Source: Motacilla alba alba (taxonomy: Eukaryota > Chordata > Aves > Passeriformes > Motacillidae). From it: 64,000 nt of DNA. Each line of letters begins with the position of its first letter. Position 1 is the first letter of the stretch. The notes below the pieces were generated by a model. It had not been told where the DNA came from and searched no databases. It saw only the letters and a program-made list of their open reading frames with translations. The translations under genes were made by a program, and so were the position numbers. The DNA is taken from assembly GCF_015832195.1 (NCBI RefSeq), contig NC_052032.1, forward strand, positions 7,632,618 through 7,696,617, given 5' to 3'. Of the stretch, positions 33,701-44,300 are shown piece after piece.

Positions 33701-36700
33701 TGTCCTCTCCTCCTTGCAGTACGAGCCAGTGGTCACGGCGGGCAACGAGGCTCTTGTGCACCACATGGAGGTTTTCCAGTGCGCGGCCGAGTTCGACAGC
33801 TTCCCCCACTACAGCGGGCCCTGCGACTCCAGGATGAAACCCGAGCGCCTCAACTACTGCAGGCACGTGCTGGCAGCCTGGGCCATGGGGGCACAGGTGG
33901 GTGTGACAAGGGACACGTCCCCCTGGGTGACAACGTCACCCAAACCATGCCGGTCCCGCTTTGGGGTTGCCCCATAGGGGCTGCCCTCGCCCTGGTCTCT
34001 GCTGGGGTTTGGCTTCAGCCCTGGCTGAGCTTCCCAGCCCCTCCTGGGTGTGTTGGATTTCCTGCCTGTCCCCACCTCTCCTCCTCTTTGGTGCCACAAA
34101 TCAGTGGGGTGGGACACTGGAACGGCTCCCCAGGGAACGGTCACGGCCCCAAGCCTGAGGGAGCTCAGGGAGGTTTTGGACAACACTCTCAGGCACTTGT
34201 GGGATTCCTGGGGCTGTCCTGTGCAGGGCCAGGAGCTGGATTTTGATGATTCTCGTGGATCCCTTCCAACTCTGGTATTCCTGGGGCTGTCCTGTGCAGG
34301 GCCAGGAGCTGGATTTTGATGATCCTTTTGTGTGTCCCTTCCAGCTCAGGGATTCCTGGGGCTGTCCTGTGCAGGGCCAGGAGCTGGATTTTGATGATCC
34401 TTGTGGATCCCTTCCAGCTCAGGGATTCCTGGGGCTGTCCTGTGCGGGGCCAGGAGCTGGATTTTGATGATCCTCGTGGGTCCCTTCCAGCTCAGGGTAT
34501 TTTATGATTTTATGACAACGTTCAGGTGTTGTGCCACTGCATGTGGAATGAGAGGAGCTTTTGGAAGCAAGGGCAGCTCTCCAAGCACAACCAAGGGCAC
34601 AAGTCACGTCCCTCAGCCCATGGTGTGGGTCAGGATCACACCCACACATTCCCGTAGGCTTTCCAGCCTTGTTCCCAGGAAAGCCACCCTGCTGCTCCCC
34701 TAACACCTTCCCTTCTGCTTCCAGGCTTTCTATTACCCTGAAGAAGCAGGTCTTGCCTTTGGTGGCCCAGGCTCCTCCAGATATTTGCGTCTGGAGATCC
34801 ATTACCACAATCCCCTGGTGCTCAAAGGTGAGGGGCTGCCCGCTGCTTTACCTGTGTGACCAGGGCAGGAGAGCTGGGGAAATTCCAGGGAAGGATTGCC
34901 ACCTTCTGGGGAGGCCTCTGGCCTAAACCATGGCCCTGTTCTCAGCTTTGTGGAGAGCTGATGGTCCAGACCTGTCCCTGCAGGAGGAATACATTAAACC
35001 CCCACCTTGCTGCTGCTTTTCTGGTCTCAGCAAAGTCATCCTCACTGAAGTGCATGCCCAGAGGTGGGGAAGGAAGCTCGGGAAAGGAGCCTGCAGGCAG
35101 AAAATTGCCCCCACAGGCTTCCTGCGAGGATGTGACCCAGGGCAACACCAGGATTCAGCTGGGCTGTCTCAGGAGTGCCACCGATTTCCACACAAGGTCG
35201 TGGGGAGTGGCTTTGTCAGCCCTGTCAGTTGGTTGTGTTGATTATAGATTCAGTGGGGCTGGGTCTGAGCTCAGAGCCAGAGTGACAGCAGTGCCAAGTC
35301 ACAGAGAGACCAGGCTGCCTGGGGAGGGGGGGGATGTGGATGTTGATTCCTGTTCTCCTGCTTCGATAACATTGTCAGGAGACACATTGGGAAAAAAAAA
35401 GGATTCCAAACAACCCAGTTTTTTCATTAACATAAAAACAAGCAGCTTCTTGACTACCCAAGGATATTTTTAGGAGGCCAGAGCATATGTACTGTGGATC
35501 AATCATAGCACATTCGGCAACTCGAGAAGAAACATGGCTATAAATACAGAGTTCACATCTTCCATCATTCATCTGCTTTTGCCTGTTAACCAATAGTGTC
35601 TCCCCCGTTATTCTTATCCCTGGGTGGGCTCCAGCCTGGAGACAGGGAGCTCAGAGCTGCCCTGAACCCCTCCTGACCTATTGACCCTGCTCTTTCCCTT
35701 TGGGATTTTGGGATTAAAGAGGTTGCAGTGAGCCACATTCCTGAGGGAGACCCCCAAAGCACCCCATGCTCTGTCCCTCTGCTTTGGGCTCTCCAAAGGC
35801 ACCCTTACCTTGCTGTCCTGGGACCATTCGTCCTCAGGTCAGTGCCCTCACCAGGGAACCAGGTTCATCTGGGGCCACTCAGTGAAGGCTTGCAGGAAAA
35901 TCTGTAGGATTTTAAACAATTTCAAACAGAGGAAGGAAGCTGGGAGCGAGAGGTCCCCCACAGCGTTGTTTTTCACCTGTCCTTGTCTTTCACCTTTTGG
36001 CCTTGCCCCTGCAGTGACTTGTCCTTGTCCCCTGGCCCCCCAGGTCGCCGTGACTCCTCGGGGATCCGGCTGTACTACACGGCCACCCTTCGTCCCTACG
36101 ACGCCGGGATCATGGAGCTGGGCTTGGTGTACACCCCCGTGATGGCCATTCCCCCTGGAGAGGACAGCTTCATCCTCACGGGGTACTGCACTGATAAATG
36201 CACCCAGCTGGTGAGTGCCTGTCCCCTCCAGCCCGGCTGCAGCTCCAGGGAGAAAGGCTCCCTGTGGCTTTTCCCTGGCTCCAGGCAGCACCAATCTCCA
36301 GGCTGCCAATTTGGAGTTTTAAACTCACCGTGAGGAGAGAAAAATCTGCTGTGTACAATAAACAGAGAGCAGCTGGTTGGGATGGGTTGAATCCCCCTGA
36401 AAGCAGCTCTCCTGGGGAGCCATCTGCTCCAGCTCCCCGGGGTAGCATTCCCATAAAACTCACTGCCGAGCTGGCCGTGTCCCAGTGGTGCTTTCCCTCA
36501 CAGGGCTGGGAAAATTGGCTCCTGCTCCTGGGGAGCTTGCCAAGAGCTCCCTCAAAGATGGCTCCAGAGGGCCCACCTTGCTCTCTCAGGGAAGTTTTGG
36601 TGCGTGTTTTTGTAGGGCCTACCCACAAGGAACCGTTTGTGCCACCACCAACGAGGGCAGGGAAGGAAGAGGGATCTGCCTCAGCTGCTCCTGCTGCTCT

Positions 36701-39700
36701 GGAGCGCTGCTTTGGCAGCAGTGAGGGTTTGTCCCTCTGCAAGGAGCTCACTGAGCTGCTTTTCCAGGGGTACAGCAACCCCCTAAACCCCGTGTGAGAG
36801 CCACAACAGGGACAGCCGGTTCCCAGCACACGGCTGGGGATGTGAGGGAGGGGATGTGAGAGGGGACACGGCTTCCAGGGGGGCTTGAGCTGTCCTTCCT
36901 TCCTTCCCCCAGGCTCTGCCCGCTGCTGGCATCCGCATCTTTGCCTCCCAGCTGCACACACACCTGGCAGGGAGGAAAGTGGTGACGGTGCTGGCCCGGG
37001 ACGGGAGGGAGCAGCAGGTTGTGAACGCTGACAGCCACTACAGCCCTCATTTCCAGGTACGGGGGCTGCAGGGGGCACGGCTGGGTGTCCCCCCTGGGCA
37101 CAGAGCCGCTGTGGCACTGCTCTGACGTGTCCCTTTCCCTCCCCTCCCAGGAGATCCGCATGCTGAAGGAGGTGGTCGCTGTTTTTCCGGTGAGTTGCCC
37201 CAAAAAACGTTCCAAACAGCACATCCTGATGCCATGGCGCTGAGTGCCCTGCCTCCTTCCATCCCCACATCCCATCTGGGGACTCCCAGGGGGGCTGGAG
37301 GGAGGGTCCCCGGGTCACATGTGTCATCTCCACGCAGATACTTTGGGGACAGCCAGGCCCCCCTGTCATATGGCACAGAACTGGTGTGTGGGCAGCCAGG
37401 AGCTAAATGAGGCTCCTAATTCAGTTGGGCTTCGTCTGGCAGAGGGAGGCTCCTCGGGGGGTGAGGATGAGCCATGGTGCTGCCCTCTGGCCCTGCTGGA
37501 TGGAAGGAGAGGAAGAGATTCAGCATCAGAGCGGGAGTGGGTGGGAAAGCAGGGGTGGAACCTGCCCCAGGGCTCTTCAGATGGGGAAGGAGCTGACTGC
37601 AAAGCTGGGAGCAGCTCCTGGAGCTGCTCAAAGCACTCAGCACCCGCTGGAGCCGTGCCCAGGGCTGTGCCCTGGGGTGTCCCCGTGGTCCTCAGCACTG
37701 ACTGTGGCAGGGAGGCTGTTGTGCCACCAAGTCAGCTCCGGTTTTGGCACTTCGAGCTCTCGCCTAAGTGCAATTTTAAGGTGTTTTCAACCCCGCAGAA
37801 ATCCTTAAAAAGCGAGGAAAGCAGGGAACACCATCCCTGGGATGCAGCCCTGGGGAATCTCCACAGGGGATGCAGTTTTAGCAAGGACTCCTGTGGTTTC
37901 CAGGCTCCTGGTATTTCCATGTGGAACACTCCCCAGTCCTTAAATTTTCCTGTGTTTGATTCCCCCCAGGGCGATGAACTCATCACCACCTGCACATACA
38001 ACACTGAGGATCGGAGCAGAGCCACCGTGGTGAGTGCAGGGGCAGCTCCCCTGCCTTTGGGGGCACCCAGGGTGGGCTGGGGGCACCCCCAGACTGGGCA
38101 CCTGCATGAAACCAGGCTGAATTCCAGCCAGGAGCAAAGGGAGAGTGGGAAGAAGGGAACTCACAAGGCTCTGCTGCCTGCAGCGGGGATGTGAAGGTGC
38201 TAATTGTGAAGTAGCATGTGTCACTCTAATTCCCATCACAAACTGTTCCACCAGGGATTAATTGTAATTAAAGAGAAGTGGCATTTTTTGACAGTGCGTG
38301 TTATTTCCTTACATAGGCAGTGGGGAAAAAATATAAAAGAGCCTGTCAGAGGTACCATCAACAGGGACAAGGCTAAATATAGCAGAGGGATTATAGGAAA
38401 TCTGCATTTTAATGTAAACCACACGGTCTAGCCTGGAAGTCTGTCCTTGCACAGAGGGCAGACAAGCAGAGAGCTGCCCATGCCATGCACCTGAAGGAGT
38501 GTGCATACCTATCTCTATCATCTCTATCTCACCTCTACCTATCTAGAGATCCAGATATAGATCTAGAAGGATTTTAGATATAGATCCATGTGAGTGTGCA
38601 CCCAGAGGTGTGAGCGAGCTGTGCCCCCCTGCCCTCCCTGCCCCTGTGCAGGGCACAGCCAGGCCCTGCTTCCATCCCCTTCCTGCCTGTGCCACAGGGA
38701 GGCTTTGGCATCCTGGAGGAGATGTGTGTGAACTACGTGCACTACTACCCCCAGACCCAGCTGGAGCTGTGCAAAAGCGCTGTGGATCCCGGCTACCTGC
38801 GCCGCTACTTCAACCTTGTCAACAGGTAAAGAGCCCTGCACAGCAGGGCTGGGGGCACAGGGACCACTGGTACAGCAGCCAAACCCAGGGTTTGGAGCAC
38901 GGCTGTGCAGTGAGAGCCACCAGGAAGGCAGGGAGGGACATCTCAGCAAGAGTCAGTGTGTGGCTGAGTGCATAAATGCAAAATATTCCTTATGACCCGA
39001 GGCAGACTCGGGGAGGATGCTGCAGCCCATCCACCCGTGAGGAGAGGGGAGATGCTGACCTTGCACAGGGTGTCCTACCCACGGGCTGGTCCCAAATCCT
39101 GCCCTGCACGTGCTGGCTGTTGCAGGCTCTCCCTGTGCCCAGCGCTGCCCTCAGAGCCACCCCAGGCTCAGGCAGGGAGGAACTGGTCCCATCCAGCTCT
39201 GGAAGGGCACAGCACTGCTGTGCTTCAGCCTGGCCTTTCTCCTGCCCAGGTTTAACGACGAGGAGGTCTGCATGTGCCCACAGGTCTCTGTCCCACAGCA
39301 GTTTTACTCCATCCCCTGGAACACGTTCAACAGGGATGTGCTGAAATCCCTCTACGGCTTTGCTCCCATCTCCGTGCACTGCAACAAATCCTCTGCTGTC
39401 CGCTTCCCGGTAGGTACAGCCCCGCTCCCAAAGCTTCCCTGCACAATTCCCAGATACAAGGTTGGGTTTGTGGTGCTCAGGACACATCCGAACCCAGCAG
39501 GCTCAGGGCAGAGGGCTGGAGCTGCCTGGGAATCCCTGGTATCAGCAGGACACTGAGCCCAGCCCTGCCCTGGGCTTGGACAATACATCAGGAGCCCACC
39601 ATGGATGCTCCCAGCCAGATCCAAGTGGGAGATGCATTTGCATGAAGTGATTTGGAGGCTGCTTTTGCTGACTGTTAAAGTAGGGCCAGATCCAAGGAGA

Positions 39701-41905
39701 AACGTGAGGTGGTTTTTAGGATTTTGGCAAATCACCCCAGGTCCCAGGAGAGCGAGCTCATTACACACAGCATCTGTGCAGCTTCCAAACGTGGCGATCC
39801 AGCAAAACGTGGAGGATAAAGGACTGGGAGGTCTTAAAAATCAAACCAGGCCAAGAAATGAGGAACATGATGATGTTGATGGTGAAGATTTAAAACCACT
39901 GCTGGCATCAGCTTCCAATGCCATTTATCAGTGTAATGAATTTGGATGAGTCCTTGTGCCTGGATCCAGTGCTATCCACTGCAGCCCGGGACCATGCTGA
40001 GCGGATTGCAGGGATGGCCATCAGCTTTCTGCCACTGTAAATTCCCTTTAGCAAAGTTTCACTCTGGAGCGGGCAGAAACCTTTCCAGTTTCCTGGAACT
40101 GGACACCAGGCACCTCTCAGCCACGCAGAGCTTTGCTGCAGGGACAGAAGTGACGTCGAAGTTTTGTGCAGCAGCAGAAATATGAATTAAACCTCTTAAT
40201 TTATGACCAGACAACTCCCTTGATTTCAGAGAGGTCTTGGGGGCTGTCAGGAAGGGCCTTGAGCAGAGCAGAGCCAATGCTGGCACAAAGTGGGTCACGA
40301 GCATCGCAGTGAGGGTGAAGGAGCCTCTGCTCCGCTGGTGTTTCAGAGCGAGCCCGACTTGGAGACATCTCATTTATTCCATGCTGTTTCTGCCAAGAGA
40401 AAAAGCACCAGCTTCTAATTAAGCTCATGTTTTTGCAGTTCAGTGATCCCAAAGCTGATGATTTCTGGAAGGAACTGAGTGCTGTTAATTACTGAGCCAA
40501 ATCTCAAGGTAACACTTGTGAGCGGCAGCGGGGACAGTGCCATCCCCTAGTTCCTCTGCGCCCACAAGGGCTCACAGAAAACTCTGTTCAGATTTCAACT
40601 CGAAAGCACTGAAAACAACAACTACCAAGACACTCCACATGCCTTTGAACTCTCCAAAAAGCAGGCTCAGGGTTTGGGATGTATCAGCAGGGCAGACGCC
40701 GCAGCAGATGGGCTCGGGGCTGGAGCCGAGCCCTGGAGCAGGCGCACCCTAAGGATGCTCAACTGCTCCCCTAAGCCATAAGGGCACAGGAAAGGAGTTG
40801 TTCCTCCAGCTGGTGCTCCCCTGCAATGCTGTCCCCTCTCTGGTCACTCCCCATGAGCTTTGGAAAGGTCCCTCCATCCCACTCCATCTTTCCCCAGGGT
40901 TTTCCCAGCACCAGTGCCAGCTCTGGCCCATTTCGCTTGACATACCAGGAGAAATTTCAGCTGAAAACATAAATTCCACTTTCATCTCGCTGATGACTCA
41001 CGGCTCTACCTCTCCTCTCCAGACCTCCCTCCTCCTGCTCGCTCTGTGGCTCAGCCTCTCGCTGACATTTCCGCACGAACACGCAGCTGGCAGCCCAGCC
41101 AGGGCACCACCACCCCGGAGCTGAGCCCCCCGTGCCCTCCCAGCCCCTGCCCGCCTCTCCTCCAGCCACCAGGCCAGGCCAGCATCAAATCTGAGCTAGA
41201 TCCTGCTGGGCAGGCTCGGCCCCAGGCACTGCCTGCACCTGGCAGGTTGCTCTTTGCAGGGAGCATCCCCAAGACAAGGCGTCACCACGGATGCACAGAG
41301 TGGGGGGATTTGTCCTGGCCGTGGTCACCTTGAGCCCTGATGGCTGTGACAGCCCTTCCATGGCACCTCAGCCAGGCTGCTGCATCCCTCCTGCTCCACG
41401 GGCACATCCCTGCTGGAAATTCCTGCCAGTCCCTGCTTTTCCAGAGCATGGTGGGCCTGTGGCACTCCCTGGTTTGAGCTGTCTCCACCTGGCTTGGCAG
41501 GTAACGCTTTTTGGGGTGGAAACTCCCCAGCTGGGGTGGATTTGTGGAACACCTCAGACGTCTGTGCCACTCAGGGGATGTGTAGGTGCTTCTGCACTAG
41601 GAATAATTAGTGATGTCTCATGAGAAAACACCCTGATTTGGGCTAAAAACCTCTTCAGACGTTTAAACTGGTGTTGTTTCTCCAAACACCGAGCCTCCAA
41701 CACCTTCCTCCCTTGCTGGAGCAAAGCATTTCCACCTGCTGTGCTCTCAGGGTGCTGACCTCTCTTGCAGGGCGAGTGGGAGAAGCAGCCACTTCCCAGC
41801 ATCACCGAGAGGCTGCGGGAGCCCAGCCCTCGCTGCCCACCCTCCCCGGAGCCTCAGCCCGCTGCCCCCATCCCCCTGCAGCTGGGCAAGCTCCGGAGGG
41901 ACTGA
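27429..41905 (+). CDS. DBH: Dopamine beta-hydroxylase, complete 12-exon gene
   Basis: Copper- and ascorbate-dependent monooxygenase that converts dopamine to noradrenaline inside secretory vesicles. Exons: 27429-27770, 30694-30840, 32107-32364, 33720-33896, 34725-34827, 36044-36210, 36913-37056, 37151-37189, 37970-38029, 38698-38825, 39250-39409, 41771-41905. They sum to 619 codons plus stop; human DBH is about 617. All introns are GT-AG and phases agree throughout. An N-terminal hydrophobic segment (about residues 23-38) acts as uncleaved anchor or signal, followed by a DOMON domain (about 45-165) and the two copper domains. Ligands are present: H263, H264 and H334 for CuM-type site A; H413, H415 and M488 for site B. 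Sequons lie at N65, N185 and N567. The start at 27429 was chosen from TATA distance and human-like N-terminal length; M22 is an alternative. No lesion is seen. Confidence 0.97.
27750..28700 (+). repeat. 68-bp minisatellite carrying exon-1 donor copies
   Basis: GGGCACAACTC starts at 27750 (inside exon 1) and then at 27818, 27887, 27955, 28023, 28091, 28159, 28227, 28295, 28363, 28431, 28498, 28566 and 28634. The spacing is 68 bp (67-69). Each unit holds the last ~21 bp of exon 1, the donor and about 47 bp of intron. Most copies keep GGGGTGAGG; those at 27818 and 27887 have lost the GT, and the one at 28023 reads GGGATGAGG. Confidence 0.97.
28701..30693. other. Rest of DBH intron 1
   Basis: No further repeat family is recognised. 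The region is AT-rich from about 29130 to 30240, with a 12-A run near 30220. It ends in the acceptor CTCTCTCACAG. Confidence 0.5.
30694..30840 (+). CDS. DBH: DBH exon 2 (residues 115-163)
   Basis: Begins DAWSDAKGQLHLD and ends TCDPKDYLIE. Phase 0 at both ends. The donor GAG|GTATGG follows. Forms the second half of the DOMON domain. Confidence 0.97.
32107..32364 (+). CDS. DBH: DBH exon 3 (residues 164-249)
   Basis: Carries sequon N185 (NVS), the RVQLLKPN segment and the family signature TTYWCY. Ends at HHIVM, phase 0, with donor ATG|GTGAGA. Confidence 0.97.
33720..33896 (+). CDS. DBH: DBH exon 4 (residues 250-308)
   Basis: Holds EALVHHMEVFQC, with the two adjacent histidines (263, 264) of the first copper site, and the CDSRMKPERLNYC segment. 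Phase 0 both ends. The acceptor is TCCTTGCAG. Confidence 0.97.
34199..34515 (+). repeat. Tandem amplification of a CR1 3' end, ~73-bp unit
   Basis: ATTCCTGGGG recurs at 34204, 34277, 34352 and 34425. Each unit ends in a CR1-like tail (TTTTGATGATCCTTGTGGAT, then CCCTTCCAGCTCAGG). Only the last copy keeps the terminal octamer pair (ATTTTATGATTTTATGA). The interpretation is a CR1 tail plus flank amplified four-fold within DBH intron 4. Confidence 0.85.
34725..34827 (+). CDS. DBH: DBH exon 5 (residues 309-343, split)
   Basis: Begins AFYYPEEAGLAFGG. Includes YLRLEIHYHNP, whose first histidine (334) is the third ligand of the first copper site. Ends one base into a glycine codon. Donor AAAG|GTGAGG. 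Confidence 0.97.
34828..36043. other. DBH intron 5
   Basis: Its AT-rich middle (35460-35600) contains GCTATAAATACAGAG, a TATA-like string with no associated open frame. Otherwise nothing is recognised. Confidence 0.4.
36044..36210 (+). CDS. DBH: DBH exon 6 (to residue 398)
   Basis: Completes the split glycine (GRRDSSGIRLYY), then continues through MELGLVYTPVMAIPP and TGYCTDKCTQL. Phase 0 end, donor CTG|GTGAGT. Confidence 0.97.
36913..37056 (+). CDS. DBH: DBH exon 7 (residues 399-446)
   Basis: Contains FASQLHTHLAGRK with H413 and H415, the HxH pair of the second copper site. Ends SHYSPHFQ, donor CAG|GTACGG. Confidence 0.97.
37151..37189 (+). CDS. DBH: DBH exon 8, 39-bp micro-exon (447-459)
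   Basis: Encodes EIRMLKEVVAVFP only. Flanked by CCTCCCAG and CCG|GTGAGT. The same short exon content is collinear with mammalian DBH. Confidence 0.96.
37970..38029 (+). CDS. DBH: DBH exon 9 (residues 460-479)
   Basis: Encodes GDELITTCTYNTEDRSRATV. Acceptor TCCCCCCAG, donor GTG|GTGAGT, phase 0. Confidence 0.96.
38698..38825 (+). CDS. DBH: DBH exon 10 (residues 480-521 plus 2 nt)
   Basis: Contains GILEEMCVNYVHYYPQ; M488 is the methionine ligand of the second copper site. Ends two bases into an arginine codon (AACAG|GTAAAG). Confidence 0.97.
39250..39409 (+). CDS. DBH: DBH exon 11 (residues 522-575)
   Basis: Completes R522 and continues through the cysteine-rich EEVCMCPQ and HCNKSSAVRFP with sequon N567. 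Donor CCCG|GTAGGT. Confidence 0.96.
39410..41770. other. DBH intron 11, the longest 3' intron
   Basis: 2.36 kb. No repeat or exon is recognised. Open frames on both strands lack recognisable content. Confidence 0.45.
41771..41905 (+). CDS. DBH: DBH exon 12, C-terminal tail and stop
   Basis: Begins GEWEKQPLP directly after CTCTTGCAG, as in mammals, then runs into a proline-rich, diverged tail and TGA at 41903-41905. The tail is the least conserved part of the protein, so a bird-specific end here is expected. Confidence 0.93.
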   Translation, partial: GEWEKQPLPSITERLREPSPRCPPSPEPQPAAPIPLQLGKLRRD

Positions 41906-42590
41906 CACAGAGCCTGGCAGCAGGAGGGGAGGCGCCCCCAGGCAGGAGCATCCATCGTGGGGAACATCCCTGCCCGCACGGCGGTGCCAGCCGCTGCCCC
42001 GGCCCTGCCTCGGGAGGGGGTTCGAGCTCCTCAGGCAGAGTTCAGCAAGCCCTCCGGGGATGGGAAAGAGCTATATTTAGTGTGCGATTAGCAATGCTGG
42101 CTCTGAGTAATGCTGCTTCCCACCCCCGGAATAATAACGGCGAGGTTTGCTATTGTGCAGCCCCAGGGAGGGGGGAAGGAGCTTGTTTGCCGGCGGGGGA
42201 AACTGAGGCACGGAGCAAAAGGGTGTGTGGGAGCAGCACAAAAGCCTTGCTGGTGTCCCACGGTCCTGCCTAGCTCAGGATGGCTCCACAGGTGCTCCCC
42301 CATGCTGGCAGCTGTGGCAGGGATGGAGGGATGGATTGATGGAAGATGGGAAGGATGGAGGGGGGCCACAACACCCACCCAGCACTCCCCTCCCTCCCCT
42401 CCCCACTCCTCCACGCTCTGGATTGTTCCTCTCGATGCCACCAGATGCCAATGGCTGGGAACAAACGACACCTCTGGGATGGGGTTTGGAAAAGGGGAGG
42501 GGAGGAGGGGGAATGACAAATCTTTTGTCAGGAAAAAATTGTTCCATTAAATATCTAAATGTAAAATAAATTGCTTTTTGCTGTTGAGCT
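41906..42590 (+). other. DBH: DBH 3' untranslated region
   Basis: Runs from the stop to a single good poly(A) signal about 660 bp downstream, followed by T/G-rich sequence (TTGCTTTTTGCTGTTG). The exact cleavage point is inferred. Confidence 0.6.
42565..42570 (+). terminator. AATAAA poly(A) signal of DBH
   Basis: AATAAA within GTAAAATAAATTGC. It is the only canonical plus-strand hexamer I see between the DBH stop and the SARDH stop, and it is followed by a T-rich element. Confidence 0.65.
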
Positions 42591-44174
42591 CTGAATGGAG
42601 AACACTCAGGAGGAGCAGAGGAGAGGCTGGAGGTGTGGAGGTGGGGGAGAGTCCATGTCCATCCCAGCTTGGTGCCTGTCCTTGCTGCCCTGGGACAGGT
42701 GGATCCAGGCCAGGTGGCCCCCAAAATTCCTTCCCAGCCACTTTGGGTGTAAGAGAAACCTCAGATCAGAGCACTGCATGCCAGAAAAGGCTTTCTAAAA
42801 CAAAATCTGATCTTCCAGGCACGGAGTGGATGGCAGGGAGGCAGAATGCTCCTTCCCTCAGAACAGGACCACAGCCACCCCCTCCCCTGCCCTCCACCCT
42901 GCCAGAGGCAGGGCAGTCACCTCCTATTCAAGTGAAAAATTCATCTCAATCTTGGTTTTTAATGTTTTCCGTAAAACCAAAGCATTTCAGAGTTCACGCT
43001 CTTGCCCGTGGCGCCCGTGGCACGAGGGCAAGGAATTGAAATCAGCTCTAAAGAGGCTGTGACCCAAGCAAGCCTAGTCAAGGGAGGAAAAGGGAAGAGC
43101 AGGGAGTGAGATTATTTCTTCAGGCGGGTGAAAGCTCCAGCAGAGAGCCCAGTGAGGGGAGCAGAGCAAGGGGTGGTGATGGGGAGCTGCTGATCCTTCC
43201 CTGCAGCACGGGCTGTGTGCATGTGAGGGCAAACCCTCCCTGCTGCCCTCCCTGCTGCCCCCAAGGCTGGCTCTGAGCTGCCAGAGGGGTTTGAGCTCAC
43301 GGCTCAGCCTCTGGCAGCATCCCCCTCTCTGTCAGGAGCTAAAAGGAGCCACCTCCAAGGTGACCTTTGGGAAGAAGCCACGAGGGACCAGGGAGCTGCC
43401 AGCAAGGGCAGCCATGGGGCCAGTGACCCCGCTGGCCACCTTACACCACAGCCTGTGCCAGGAGCAGCCCAGAAAAATCCTGGCTGCCCCATCCCTGGAA
43501 GTGTCCGAGGCCAGACCAGGTGGGGATTGGAGCAGTGGGGCAGTGGAAGGTGTCCTGGCCATGGAAGCCATGGCATGGGATGGGCTTTGAGGTCCCTTCC
43601 AAGCCCAGCTGCTCCATGGCTCCATGATCATGACACACAAACACAGCAGCACTGCAGAGAGGAACCCACAGCGTGAGCCTGGCAATGTCCCTGCACTCCT
43701 GCCCCTTCCCTCCACGGCCCCCTCCCAGCAGAGTCCCCAGGATGAGGTGACACCCATGGGAGTGGGGACAGACGCAGCAAGGGACCAGAGGCACGGCAGG
43801 TTTGGGGGCTCCAGCTGTATGAACAGCAGAGCTAGTTTAAAAAAAAAATTCATTTCCAGGCGACATGAAACTACATTTGGGGGGAAAGAGTTTCCAGCAA
43901 AGTCACAAATTGAAACCACTTCACACACAGTGGGACCAAACACTGTTTGCAGGCCAATCAACCCACGGAAAAGAATTATTGCTGCAGTGGCCCTGCTCCA
44001 CTCGGGAAACAGAGCAGCAGAGTCTTTGCACTTTTTGGACTCCCTTCCTCCTCTCCCCTCTGATGTGACCCACATTGACTCGCGGGCTCCCGGCTCTTGC
44101 AGCTGACCCCGGAGCCAGCGGGGCAGGTGGGGCCGGAGCTCAGCCCGCAGCTCCTCTGGGCAGCCCAGCCGCCC
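42591..44174. other. DBH-SARDH tail-to-tail spacer, SARDH 3' UTR
   Basis: Must contain the SARDH 3' UTR on the minus strand. I find no minus-strand AATAAA. An ATTAAA (TTTAAT on + near 42957) and weaker variants exist, so the SARDH cleavage site is unresolved. Includes a CR1 fragment at about 43455. Confidence 0.45.
43455..43610 (+). mobile_element. CR1 fragment, plus orientation
   Basis: GGCTGCCCCATCCCTGGAAG, then CAGTGGAAGGTGTCCTGGCC and TTTGAGGTCCCTTCCAAGCC follow CR1 tail order in sense. The terminal octamers are missing. It is antisense to the SARDH 3' UTR. Confidence 0.8.
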
Positions 44175-44300
44175 TCAGTAAAAGCCCTTCACACGTTTGT
44201 TGTCGGGGTCGAACGGGGATTTGGTGTGGGCTCGGGCCGGGAAGGTCACTCCCATCCTCTCCAGCTCGTAGCTGCCACTCTTCACAAAATCCAGGGAAAC
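44175..44300 (-). CDS. SARDH: SARDH last coding exon and stop
   Basis: Reads [20 protein letters not shown] then [20 protein letters not shown] and Y, then TGA at 44177-44175. Acceptor TGCCTCGCAG. The -KRVKG-x-Y end matches the mammalian C terminus. Confidence 0.95.
   Translation of the reverse strand, partial: VSLDFVKSGSYELERMGVTFPARAHTKSPFDPDNKRVKGFY

Noticed and set aside
36176..37369. 397-codon minus-strand frame across DBH exons 6-8
   Set aside because: Antisense shadow in GC-rich DNA. It crosses well-supported plus-strand exons and has no recognisable domain.
42955..42965. Minus-strand ATTAAA as the SARDH poly(A) signal
   Set aside because: It is 1.2 kb past the stop, close to the DBH 3' end and without clear downstream elements. 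Left unassigned.
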